From: Mimachlamys varia
Lineage: Eukaryota > Mollusca > Bivalvia > Pectinida > Pectinidae
NCBI GenBank assembly: GCA_947623455.1
Contig: OX392543.1
Coordinates: forward strand, 19,218,757-19,282,756
Reading direction: 5' to 3'
DNA: 64,000 nucleotides
Shown here piece by piece: positions 1 to 11,300 of the stretch. Under the pieces are notes generated by a model that was not told the origin of the DNA, made no database searches, and saw nothing but the letters and a program-made list of their open reading frames with translations. Both the position numbers and the translations under genes were made by a program. How positions within the stretch are numbered: the first letter of the stretch is position 1; each line of letters starts with the position of its first letter.

Positions 1-1024
1 TCAGTATGACATATTAATAAAAACCAAAGTTATAAGTTATTACCATGTAAGACAATAAATATATATCTTACATCTAAATATACCGAAATAAAGAAACATT
101 AATTAAAAAGTTAAAACGTCTGAAATGAGTTTTGAGAACGGAACTCTAAAGGGAGTGTCAGCTTGTGCAAATGCTTATCGATAGATATGATAATCAATTA
201 CTTACGAACTGTTGTTGTATCCAGTCATAAAGTGGCAGGTGTATATATGGAAAAAAAAGAACAAACACATGAATCAACGTAGACAACAGTGAATCAAGTA
301 CAGAGGTAGATTGACCTCAATCTTGCGTATGCAAAGTAGGAAAATTATATAAAGATGCTTTATGAATCAGTCTGGATATGTCTTGCTTGGTCTAGTCGAT
401 TAACACAAAATTTTCGACAAACATATACAAACATGTTGTCATACAACATTGCAGAATATTCGATCATATTTATACGAAGCTTTTGTAATTCTAGTCAATG
501 GAAGAAGAAAAGTCGTGTGTCTTGAAGTAATTAAATCATAAATGTTAAAGCAGCCTTCCAATTTAAGATTTTTTCTTGTTTATTCTTGATAAAAACAACC
601 CAGTGACATTTGCCTATATAATAATGCTTTATTAACTGCTCTTCACTATTTGACTTCAATTTAATCTTGTTCATTAAGCAATTCACTGCAAAATGTTCAG
701 TTATACCGAATGTTGCATAAAATGTTTGTTGGATCCGTTTTGTTTAAAATTGAGGTTAAATGCATATATACAAAATAATAATATCCTGTCAACAATAATA
801 TCATGGATTCAAGAAGGGTTACCTAGATGATGAAATCGTTCATTACGAACTTTAATAAATTGATTCAATAAAAAATGATTGACTTCAACCAATCAGATGA
901 CAAAAGGAAATATTCATTTCACTAAAACTGATCAATAAAGATGAAACATTTGATTAAGACGATATATAGTAGAATGGGAATCAGTTATTCTGCTAACATT
1001 TGTAAATTCAAAGAAATGAACATC
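1..1024. repeat. Satellite unit A (type unit, 1024 bp)
   Basis: Starts TCAGTATGACATATTAATAA. Compared with C and D it lacks about 196 bp between 'CAACGTAGAC' and 'AACAGTGAATC', with the junction at about 284/285. From about 319 to 1024 it is identical to the 3' part of unit D' (7611-8316), while its first 300 bp differ clearly from D'. It is therefore a recombinant of two unit types. A' (1025-2042) is a close variant with 'TTTGCTTAGCCGATGAAC' in place of 'TTGGTCTAGTCGATTAAC' in the middle. Later A units are 21363-22386, 26744-27767, 27768-28791, 34365-35389, 37838-38862 and 41310-42336. Confidence 0.88.
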
Positions 1025-2042
1025 TCAGTATGACATATTAATAAAAACCAAAGTTATAAGTTATTACCATGTAAGACAATAAATATATATCTTACATCTA
1101 AATATACCGAAATAAAGAAACATTAATTAAAAAGTTAAAACGTCTGAAATGAGTTTTGAGAACGGAACTCTACAGGGAGTGTCAGCTTGTGCAAATGCTT
1201 ATCGATAGATATGATAATCAATTACTTACGAACTGTTGTTGTATCCAGTCATAAAGTGGCAGGTGTATATATGGAAAAAAAAGAACAAACACATGAATCA
1301 ACGTAGACAACAGTGAATCAAGTACAGAGGTAGATTGAGCTCAATCTTGCGTATGCAAAGCAGGAAAATTATATAAAGATGCTTTATGAATCAGTCTGGA
1401 TATGTCTTGCTTTGCTTAGCCGATGAACACAAAACTTTTGACAAACATATACAAACATGTTGTCATACAACATTGCAGAATAGTTGATCGTATTTATAGG
1501 AAACTTTTGTAATTCTAGTCAATGAAAGAAGAAAAGTCGTGTGTCTTGAAGTAACTAAATCATAAATGTTAAAGCAGCCTTCCAATTTAAGATTTTTTCT
1601 TGTTTATTCTTGATAAAAACAACCCAGTGACATTTGCCTATATAATAATGCTTTATTAACTGCTCTTCCCTATTTGACTTCCATTTAATCTTGTTCATTA
1701 AGCAATTCACTGCAAAATGTTCAGTTATACCGAATGTTGCATAAAATGTTTGTTGGATCCGTTCTGTTTAAAATTGAGGTTAAATGCATATATACAAAAT
1801 AAAAATATCCTGTCAACAAGAATATCATAGATTCAAGAAGGGTTACCTAGATGATGAAATCGTTCATTACGAACTTTAATAAATTGATTCAATAAAACAT
1901 GAATGACTTCAACCAATCAGATGACAAAAGGAGATATTCATTTCAACTGATCAATAAAGATGAAACATTTGATTAAGACGATATATAGTACAATGGGAAA
2001 CAGTTATTCTGTTAACATTTGTAATTTAAAGAAATGAACATC

Positions 2043-2740
2043 TAAGTTGGACATATTAATAAAAACCAAAGTTATAAGATATTACCATGTAAGACAATAA
2101 ATATATATCTTACATCTAAATATACCGAAATAAAGAAACACTAATTAAAAAGTTAAAACGACTGAAATGAGTTTTGAACACGGAACTCGACAGGGAGTGT
2201 CAGCTTGTGCAAATGCTTATTGATAAATATGATAATCAATTACTTACGAACTTTTGTTGTATCCAGTCATAAAGGGGCATGTACATATATGTGTCTTGAA
2301 GTAATTAGATCATAAAAGTTAAAGCAGACAATGCTTTATCAACTGTTTTTTCCTATTTGACTTCAAAGTAATCTTTTTTATTGAACAATTCACTGCAAAA
2401 TGGTCAGTTATAACAAATGCTGCATGACACATTCGTTGAATCCATTTTGTTTAAAAGTGAGGTTAAATGTATATATACAAATCAATAATATCCTGTCAAC
2501 AAAAAGATTATACATTCTAGAAGGGTTATCTAGATGATGAAGTCGTTCAGTGTGAGATTTAATAAATTCCTTCAATAGAATATGTTTACTTCGACCAAGC
2601 AGATCAGAGGATCAACAGAAATACTCATTTCACTAGACATGATCAATAATAACGAGGCATTTGATTTGATTTAGGCGATATAAAGTACAAGGATAATTAG
2701 TTATTCTGTTAACATTTGTAAATTTGAAGAAATGAACACC
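2043..2740. repeat. Satellite unit B (698-bp deletion derivative)
   Basis: Two internal deletions separate it from A. One joins 'GCATGTACATATAT' to 'GTGTCTTGAAG' (A positions about 246-516 missing). The other joins 'TTAAAGCAG' to 'ACAATGCTTTATC'. Its 3' half is also a diverged subfamily, with 'AGATCAGAGGATCAACAG' and 'GAGGCATTTGATTTG'. The same breakpoints and the same 698-bp length recur at 5177, 10359, 13493, 18677, 23605 and 31227, so all B units descend from one deleted ancestor. A 665-bp version lies at 42337-43001. Confidence 0.9.
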
Positions 2741-2896
2741 GCAGTTGGCCATATTGATAAAAAACAAAATGACATGATGTTTACCATGTCAAACAATACA
2801 AATATATTTACATCTAAATATACGGAAATAAAGAAACACTATTTTAAACAATTAAAACGGCTGTATGAGTTTTGAACACGGAATTCTACAGGGAGG

Positions 2897-3016
2897 GTCA
2901 GCTTGTGCCAATTATCATTGATAGATATGCAAATCAATTACTTACAATCTGTTGTGGTATCCGTTCATAAAGGGGCATGTGTATATATGGAACAAAAGAA
3001 AGGAACAAACACATGA
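2897..3016 (+). other. Conserved 40-codon open frame, C-type copy
   Basis: Read from GTC at 2897, this is 39 sense codons and TGA (3014-3016). It contains V-V-V-S-V-H-K-G-A-C-V-Y-M-E-Q-K-K followed by G-T-N-T-stop. Upstream, the frame meets a TGA in 'GTTTTGAACAC' and there is no ATG before residue 11 of the block. The D-type copy (4118-4237) has the same number of codons with no indel and ends R-T-N-T with TAA. I do not recognise the peptide. It is not called a gene; the interest lies in frame conservation between units that differ by many indels elsewhere. Confidence 0.4.
2940..2945 (-). promoter_or_regulatory. Conserved minus-strand GTAAGT (splice-donor-like)
   Basis: ACTTAC on the plus strand (GTAAGT on the minus) lies inside the conserved 40-codon block. 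The same six bases occur at 200-205 in A, 4161-4166 in D, and in nearly all diverged units; one has GTGAGT (46408) and one GTAGGT (53999). A few D units around 36.8-40.3 kb changed it to CTTCCC. GTAAGT is the consensus 5' splice-site core. No matching minus-strand exon with a clear acceptor was found. Confidence 0.25.
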
Positions 3017-3108
3017 ATCAACGGAGAAAATACAGTACTTATCATTCAATTATTTTTTCAATTTTTGAAAGAAGAAAATTTGAAACAAAATTATAACTGT
3101 GAACCTTA

Positions 3109-3127
3109 TTGATAACTTGATTATCAA
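3109..3127. other. Conserved hairpin 1: TTGATAACTTGATTATCAA
   Basis: Perfect 7-bp inverted repeat (TTGATAA / TTATCAA) with a 5-nt loop. It occurs in C units (6243, 11425 and others). D units have TTGATTACTTGATTATCAA, with one stem mismatch. It lies in the block that A and B units lost. Function unknown. Confidence 0.55.
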
Positions 3128-3200
3128 CTTTTTGAAAACATCCCTTGGTTAGACCCATTGGACACAGATGAATAGTGTATGTAGTTCTAAAAATATATCG

Positions 3201-3218
3201 TTGAAACATGCGTTTCAA
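3201..3218. other. Conserved hairpin 2: TTGAAACATGCGTTTCAA
   Basis: Perfect 7-bp inverted repeat with loop ATGC. It recurs in C units and in several diverged edge units (for example 43458 and 53310), partly eroded in others. D units have 'TTGAATCCTACGTTTCAA' but can instead pair GTTGAAT with ATTCAAC around an 11-nt loop. Confidence 0.55.
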
Positions 3219-3288
3219 TTCAACAACAGTGAATCAAGTACAGAGGGAATTTGAAATCAATCTTGCGTATGGAATGTAAGAAAATGAT

Positions 3289-3303
3289 ATAAAGATGCTT
3301 TAT
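3289..3303. other. Conserved hairpin 3: ATAAAGATGCTTTAT
   Basis: 6-bp inverted repeat with a 3-nt loop, preceded by a TATA-like 'TATATAAAG'. It is present in A, C and D units (349-363 in the first A unit). Edge units read ATAAAGAGGCTTTAT (about 46734, 47899, 49348, 50886) or ATAAAGATACTTTAT (about 45664), so the loop changes and the stem stays. It is broken near 34711 and 38184 (ATAAAGATGATTTAT) and near 44502. Confidence 0.55.
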
Positions 3304-3959
3304 GAATCAGTCTGGATATATCTCTTGGTCTAGTCGATGAACAGAAAACTATCGACAAACATATACAAATATGTTGTCAAATAACATTGCAGAATAGTTG
3401 ATCGTATTTATAGGAAACTTTTGTAATTCTAGTCAATGGAAGAAGAAAAGTCGTGTGTCTTGAAGTAATTAAATCGTAAAATTTAAAGCAGCCTTCCAAT
3501 TTAAGATTTTTTCTTGTTCATTCTTGATAAAAACAACTCAGTTACATTAGCCTATATAATAATGCTTTATTAACTTCTCTTCCCCATTAGACTTTAAATT
3601 AATCTTGTTGATTAAGCAACTCACTACATGTTCAGTTATACCGAATGTTGCATAAAATGTTTATTGGATCCGTTTTGTTTAAAATTGAAGTTAAATGCAT
3701 ATATACAAAATAATAAGATCCTGTCAACAAGAATATCATAGATTCAAGAAGGGTTACCTAGTTGATGAAATCGTTCATTACGAGCTTTAACACATTCCTT
3801 CAATAAAACATGATTGACTTCAACCAATCAGATGATAAATAAAAACATTCATTTTACTAAAACTGATAAATAAAGAAGAAACACTTCATTTAGGAAATTT
3901 ATAGTACAATGATAATCAGTTATTCTGTTAACATGTGTAAATTATCAAAGATGAACACC

Positions 3960-5176
3960 TCAGTTGGCCACATTGAAAACAATAATTCAAGATGTTTACC
4001 ATGAATGAAAATAAAAAAATGTCTTCAATTTAAATATACCGCGAATAAAAGAAAAGAACAGTATTTAAGGAATTAAAACCGCTGAAGAAATGTTCAGCAC
4101 GGAACTTTAAATGGAAGGTCAGCTTGTGCAAATGTTTAGTTATCAATATGATAGTCAATAACTTACCGGCTGTTGTCGTAGTCAGTCATAAAGGGTCAGG
4201 TGTAATTGAGGAAGAAAAGAAAAGAACAAACACTTAAATCAACATAGACAATACAATACTTTTCATTCAATTATTTTTCAACTTTTGAAAGAAGAAAAGA
4301 GGAACACAATATTCACTGTAAACCTTATTGATTACTTGATTATCAACCTTTTGAAAACACCCGTTGGTTAGACCCATTGAACACAGACCTACAGTATAAT
4401 TAGTTCTAAGAAAATCGTTGAATCCTACGTTTCAATTCAACAACAGTGAATCAAGTACATAAGCAATTTTGAAATTAATCTTGCGTATGCAAAGTAGGAA
4501 AATTATATAAAGATGCTTTATGAATCAGTCTGGATATGTCTTGCTTGGTCTAGTCGATTAACACAAAATTTTCGACAAACATATACAAACATGTTGTCAT
4601 ACAACATTGCAGAATATTCGATCATATTTATACGAAGCTTTTGTAATTCTAGTCAATGGAAGAAGAAAAGTCGTGTGTCTTGAAGTAATTAAATCATAAA
4701 TGTTAAAGCAGCCTTCCAATTTAAGATTTTTTCTTGTTTATTCTTGATAAAAACAACCCAGTGACATTTGCCTATATAATAATGCTTTATTAACTGCTCT
4801 TCACTATTTGACTTCAATTTAATCTTGTTCATTAAGCAATTCACTGCAAAATGTTCAGTTATACCGAATGTTGCATAAAATGTTTGTTGGATCCGTTTTG
4901 TTTAAAATTGAGGTTAAATGCATATATACAAAATAATAATATCCTGTCAACAATAATATCATGGATTCAAGAAGGGTTACCTAGATGATGAAATCGTTCA
5001 TTACGAACTTTAATAAATTGATTCAATAAAAAATGATTGACTTCAACCAATCAGATGACAAAAGGAAATATTCATTTCAACTGATCAATAAAGATGAAAC
5101 ATTTGATTAAGACGATATATAGTACAATGGGAAACAGTTATTCTGTTAACATTTGTAATTTAAAGAAATGAACATC
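3960..5176. repeat. Satellite unit D (full-length type unit, 1217 bp)
   Basis: Starts TCAGTTGGCCACATTGAAAA. It differs from C in its first 600 bp (for example 'AATACCGCGAATAAAAGAAA' and 'GAGGAAGAAAAGAAAAGAAC'). D' (7094-8316, 1223 bp) is the same unit with CACTAAAACTGATC for CAACTGATC and an A-like last 60 bp. Later D-type units are 12276-13492, 15410-16632, 22387-23604, 25521-26743, 28792-30011, 30012-31226, 33143-34364, 35390-36614, 36615-37837, 38863-40087 and 40088-41309. D units carry the long version of the open frame described at 33189-33419. Confidence 0.88.
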
Positions 5177-8100
5177 TAAGTTGGACATATTAATAAAAAC
5201 CAAAGTTATAAGATATTACCATGTAAGACAATAAATATATATCTTACATCTAAATATACCGAAATAAAGAAACACTAATTAAAAAGTTAAAACGACTGAA
5301 ATGAGTTTTGAACACGGAACTCGACAGGGAGTGTCAGCTTGTGCAAATGCTTATTGATAAATATGATAATCAATTACTTACGAACTTTTGTTGTATCCAG
5401 TCATAAAGGGGCATGTACATATATGTGTCTTGAAGTAATTAGATCATAAAAGTTAAAGCAGACAATGCTTTATCAACTGTTTTTTCCTATTTGACTTCAA
5501 AGTAATCTTTTTTATTGAACAATTCACTGCAAAATGGTCAGTTATAACAAATGCTGCATGACACATTCGTTGAATCCATTTTGTTTAAAAGTGAGGTTAA
5601 ATGTATATATACAAATCAATAATATCCTGTCAACAAAAAGATTATACATTCTAGAAGGGTTATCTAGATGATGAAGTCGTTCAGTGTGAGATTTAATAAA
5701 TTCCTTCAATAGAATATGTTTACTTCGACCAAGCAGATCAGAGGATCAACAGAAATACTCATTTCACTAGACATGATCAATAATAACGAGGCATTTGATT
5801 TGATTTAGGCGATATAAAGTACAAGGATAATTAGTTATTCTGTTAACATTTGTAAATTTGAAGAAATGAACACCGCAGTTGGCCATATTGATAAAAAACA
5901 AAATGACATGATGTTTACCATGTCAAACAATACAAATATATTTACATCTAAATATACGGAAATAAAGAAACACTATTTTAAACAATTAAAACGGCTGTAT
6001 GAGTTTTGAACACGGAATTCTACAGGGAGGGTCAGCTTGTGCCAATTATCATTGATAGATATGCAAATCAATTACTTACAATCTGTTGTGGTATCCGTTC
6101 ATAAAGGGGCATGTGTATATATGGAACAAAAGAAAGGAACAAACACATGAATCAACGGAGAAAATACAGTACTTATCATTCAATTATTTTTTCAATTTTT
6201 GAAAGAAGAAAATTTGAAACAAAATTATAACTGTGAACCTTATTGATAACTTGATTATCAACTTTTTGAAAACATCCCTTGGTTAGACCCATTGGACACA
6301 GATGAATAGTGTATGTAGTTCTAAAAATATATCGTTGAAACATGCGTTTCAATTCAACAACAGTGAATCAAGTACAGAGGGAATTTGAAATCAATCTTGC
6401 GTATGGAATGTAAGAAAATGATATAAAGATGCTTTATGAATCAGTCTGGATATATCTCTTGGTCTAGTCGATGAACAGAAAACTATCGACAAACATATAC
6501 AAATATGTTGTCAAATAACATTGCAGAATAGTTGATCGTATTTATAGGAAACTTTTGTAATTCTAGTCAATGGAAGAAGAAAAGTCGTGTGTCTTGAAGT
6601 AATTAAATCGTAAAATTTAAAGCAGCCTTCCAATTTAAGATTTTTTCTTGTTCATTCTTGATAAAAACAACTCAGTTACATTAGCCTATATAATAATGCT
6701 TTATTAACTTCTCTTCCCCATTAGACTTTAAATTAATCTTGTTGATTAAGCAACTCACTACATGTTCAGTTATACCGAATGTTGCATAAAATGTTTATTG
6801 GATCCGTTTTGTTTAAAATTGAAGTTAAATGCATATATACAAAATAATAAGATCCTGTCAACAAGAATATCATAGATTCAAGAAGGGTTACCTAGTTGAT
6901 GAAATCGTTCATTACGAGCTTTAACACATTCCTTCAATAAAACATGATTGACTTCAACCAATCAGATGATAAATAAAAACATTCATTTTACTAAAACTGA
7001 TAAATAAAGAAGAAACACTTCAGTTAGGAAATTTATAGTACAATGATAATCAGTTATTCTGTTAACATGTGTAAATTATCAAAGATGAACACCTCAGTTG
7101 GCCACATTGAAAACAATAATTCAAGATGTTTACCATGAATGAAAATAAAAAAATGTCTTCAATTTAAATATACCGCGAATAAAAGAAAAGAACAGTATTT
7201 AAGGAATTAAAACCGCTGAAGAAATGTTCAGCACGGAACTTTAAATGGAAGGTCAGCTTGTGCAAATGTTTAGTTATCAATATGATAGTCAATAACTTAC
7301 CGGCTGTTGTCGTAGTCAGTCATAAAGGGTCAGGTGTAATTGAGGAAGAAAAGAAAAGAACAAACACTTAAATCAACATAGACAATACAATACTTTTCAT
7401 TCAATTATTTTTCAACTTTTGAAAGAAGAAAAGAGGAACACAATATTCACTGTAAACCTTATTGATTACTTGATTATCAACCTTTTGAAAACACCCGTTG
7501 GTTAGACCCATTGAACACAGACCTACAGTATAATTAGTTCTAAGAAAATCGTTGAATCCTACGTTTCAATTCAACAACAGTGAATCAAGTACATAAGCAA
7601 TTTTGAAATTAATCTTGCGTATGCAAAGTAGGAAAATTATATAAAGATGCTTTATGAATCAGTCTGGATATGTCTTGCTTGGTCTAGTCGATTAACACAA
7701 AATTTTCGACAAACATATACAAACATGTTGTCATACAACATTGCAGAATATTCGATCATATTTATACGAAGCTTTTGTAATTCTAGTCAATGGAAGAAGA
7801 AAAGTCGTGTGTCTTGAAGTAATTAAATCATAAATGTTAAAGCAGCCTTCCAATTTAAGATTTTTTCTTGTTTATTCTTGATAAAAACAACCCAGTGACA
7901 TTTGCCTATATAATAATGCTTTATTAACTGCTCTTCACTATTTGACTTCAATTTAATCTTGTTCATTAAGCAATTCACTGCAAAATGTTCAGTTATACCG
8001 AATGTTGCATAAAATGTTTGTTGGATCCGTTTTGTTTAAAATTGAGGTTAAATGCATATATACAAAATAATAATATCCTGTCAACAATAATATCATGGAT

Positions 8101-8310
8101 TCAAGAAGGGTTACCTAGATGATGAAATCGTTCATTACGAACTTTAATAAATTGATTCAATAAAAAATGATTGACTTCAACCAATCAGATGACAAAAGGA
8201 AATATTCATTTCACTAAAACTGATCAATAAAGATGAAACATTTGATTAAGACGATATATAGTAGAATGGGAATCAGTTATTCTGCTAACATTTGTAAATT
8301 CAAAGAAATG
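5177..8310. repeat. B-C-D' block, second tandem copy
   Basis: Offset 3134 from the first block. Its B unit (5177-5874) and C unit (5875-7093) have exactly the lengths of the first block. The D' unit is 6 bp longer than D, through a 5-bp insertion in 'TTTCACTAAAACTGATC' and one base near the unit end. Confidence 0.85.
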
Positions 8311-8316
8311 AACATC

Positions 8317-11300
8317 TCAGTATGACATATTAATAAAAACCAAAGTTATAAGTTATTACCATGTAAGACAATAAATATATATCTTACATCTAAATATACC
8401 GAAATAAAGAAACATTAATTAAAAAGTTAAAACGTCTGAAATGAGTTTTGAGAACGGAACTCTAAAGGGAGTGTCAGCTTGTGCAAATGCTTATCGATAG
8501 ATATGATAATCAATTACTTACGAACTGTTGTTGTATCCAGTCATAAAGTGGCAGGTGTATATATGGAAAAAAAAGAACAAACACATGAATCAACGTAGAC
8601 AACAGTGAATCAAGTACAGAGGTAGATTGACCTCAATCTTGCGTATGCAAAGTAGGAAAATTATATAAAGATGCTTTATGAATCAGTCTGGATATGTCTT
8701 GCTTGGTCTAGTCGATTAACACAAAATTTTCGACAAACATATACAAACATGTTGTCATACAACATTGCAGAATATTCGATCATATTTATACGAAGCTTTT
8801 GTAATTCTAGTCAATGGAAGAAGAAAAGTCGTGTGTCTTGAAGTAATTAAATCATAAATGTTAAAGCAGCCTTCCAATTTAAGATTTTTTCTTGTTTATT
8901 CTTGATAAAAACAACCCAGTGACATTTGCCTATATAATAATGCTTTATTAACTGCTCTTCACTATTTGACTTCAATTTAATCTTGTTCATTAAGCAATTC
9001 ACTGCAAAATGTTCAGTTATACCGAATGTTGCATAAAATGTTTGTTGGATCCGTTTTGTTTAAAATTGAGGTTAAATGCATATATACAAAATAATAATAT
9101 CCTGTCAACAATAATATCATGGATTCAAGAAGGGTTACCTAGATGATGAAATCGTTCATTACGAACTTTAATAAATTGATTCAATAAAAAATGATTGACT
9201 TCAACCAATCAGATGACAAAAGGAAATATTCATTTCACTAAAACTGATCAATAAAGATGAAACATTTGATTAAGACGATATATAGTAGAATGGGAATCAG
9301 TTATTCTGCTAACATTTGTAAATTCAAAGAAATGAACATCTCAGTATGACATATTAATAAAAACCAAAGTTATAAGTTATTACCATGTAAGACAATAAAT
9401 ATATATCTTACATCTAAATATACCGAAATAAAGAAACATTAATTAAAAAGTTAAAACGTCTGAAATGAGTTTTGAGAACGGAACTCTACAGGGAGTGTCA
9501 GCTTGTGCAAATGCTTATCGATAGATATGATAATCAATTACTTACGAACTGTTGTTGTATCCAGTCATAAAGTGGCAGGTGTATATATGGAAAAAAAAGA
9601 ACAAACACATGAATCAACGTAGACAACAGTGAATCAAGTACAGAGGTAGATTGAGCTCAATCTTGCGTATGCAAAGCAGGAAAATTATATAAAGATGCTT
9701 TATGAATCAGTCTGGATATGTCTTGCTTTGCTTAGCCGATGAACACAAAACTTTTGACAAACATATACAAACATGTTGTCATACAACATTGCAGAATAGT
9801 TGATCGTATTTATAGGAAACTTTTGTAATTCTAGTCAATGAAAGAAGAAAAGTCGTGTGTCTTGAAGTAACTAAATCATAAATGTTAAAGCAGCCTTCCA
9901 ATTTAAGATTTTTTCTTGTTTATTCTTGATAAAAACAACCCAGTGACATTTGCCTATATAATAATGCTTTATTAACTGCTCTTCCCTATTTGACTTCCAT
10001 TTAATCTTGTTCATTAAGCAATTCACTGCAAAATGTTCAGTTATACCGAATGTTGCATAAAATGTTTGTTGGATCCGTTCTGTTTAAAATTGAGGTTAAA
10101 TGCATATATACAAAATAAAAATATCCTGTCAACAAGAATATCATAGATTCAAGAAGGGTTACCTAGATGATGAAATCGTTCATTACGAACTTTAATAAAT
10201 TGATTCAATAAAACATGAATGACTTCAACCAATCAGATGACAAAAGGAGATATTCATTTCAACTGATCAATAAAGATGAAACATTTGATTAAGACGATAT
10301 ATAGTACAATGGGAAACAGTTATTCTGTTAACATTTGTAATTTAAAGAAATGAACATCTAAGTTGGACATATTAATAAAAACCAAAGTTATAAGATATTA
10401 CCATGTAAGACAATAAATATATATCTTACATCTAAATATACCGAAATAAAGAAACACTAATTAAAAAGTTAAAACGACTGAAATGAGTTTTGAACACGGA
10501 ACTCGACAGGGAGTGTCAGCTTGTGCAAATGCTTATTGATAAATATGATAATCAATTACTTACGAACTTTTGTTGTATCCAGTCATAAAGGGGCATGTAC
10601 ATATATGTGTCTTGAAGTAATTAGATCATAAAAGTTAAAGCAGACAATGCTTTATCAACTGTTTTTTCCTATTTGACTTCAAAGTAATCTTTTTTATTGA
10701 ACAATTCACTGCAAAATGGTCAGTTATAACAAATGCTGCATGACACATTCGTTGAATCCATTTTGTTTAAAAGTGAGGTTAAATGTATATATACAAATCA
10801 ATAATATCCTGTCAACAAAAAGATTATACATTCTAGAAGGGTTATCTAGATGATGAAGTCGTTCAGTGTGAGATTTAATAAATTCCTTCAATAGAATATG
10901 TTTACTTCGACCAAGCAGATCAGAGGATCAACAGAAATACTCATTTCACTAGACATGATCAATAATAACGAGGCATTTGATTTGATTTAGGCGATATAAA
11001 GTACAAGGATAATTAGTTATTCTGTTAACATTTGTAAATTTGAAGAAATGAACACCGCAGTTGGCCATATTGATAAAAAACAAAATGACATGATGTTTAC
11101 CATGTCAAACAATACAAATATATTTACATCTAAATATACGGAAATAAAGAAACACTATTTTAAACAATTAAAACGGCTGTATGAGTTTTGAACACGGAAT
11201 TCTACAGGGAGGGTCAGCTTGTGCCAATTATCATTGATAGATATGCAAATCAATTACTTACAATCTGTTGTGGTATCCGTTCATAAAGGGGCATGTGTAT

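Larger units (their letters stand above)
2741..3959. repeat. Satellite unit C (full-length type unit, 1219 bp)
   Basis: Starts GCAGTTGGCCATATTGATAA and contains the central block missing from A ('AATACAGTACTTATCATTC' through 'TTCAATTCAAC'). It carries all three conserved hairpins (3109-3127, 3201-3218, 3289-3303) and an intact copy of the conserved 40-codon frame (2897-3016). Other C units start at 5875, 11057, 14191, 19375 (fused), 24303 and 31925. C always follows B in this window except in the diverged arm. Confidence 0.88.
2043..5176. repeat. B-C-D block, first tandem copy (3134 bp)
   Basis: This block is followed directly by a second B-C-D' block at 5177-8310. Comparing the two, I found one substitution in the first 3 kb (T at 3889, G at 7023, within 'CTTCATTTAGG' against 'CTTCAGTTAGG'). 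The rest of the difference lies in the last 100 bp of D against D'. The doubling is nested in the 8316-bp HOR and therefore older than its duplication; copy 2 has the same pair at 10359-13492 and 13493-16626. Confidence 0.88.
1..8316. repeat. Higher-order repeat copy 1 (8316 bp, A-A'-B-C-D-B-C-D')
   Basis: Unit boundaries are 1-1024 (A), 1025-2042 (A'), 2043-2740 (B), 2741-3959 (C), 3960-5176 (D), 5177-5874 (B), 5875-7093 (C) and 7094-8316 (D'). The lengths are 1024, 1018, 698, 1219, 1217, 698, 1219 and 1223 and sum to 8316. The same eight lengths in the same order follow at 8317, which defines the higher-order period. The exact phase of the HOR is arbitrary because the window opens inside the array. 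Confidence 0.93.

Noticed and set aside
1..1024. Monomer as a complete transposon (terminal repeats or transposase)
   Set aside because: No terminal inverted or long direct repeats at any consistent boundary, no target duplications between units, and no catalytic motif in any frame.
4370..4560. Possible RNA polymerase III boxes: 'GGTTAGACCCA' (B-like) and 'TGGTCTAGTCG' (fits TRGYNNANNNG)
   Set aside because: The B-like box lies upstream of the A-like box, the wrong order, and has two mismatches to GGTTCGANNCC. There is no terminator or tRNA-like fold.
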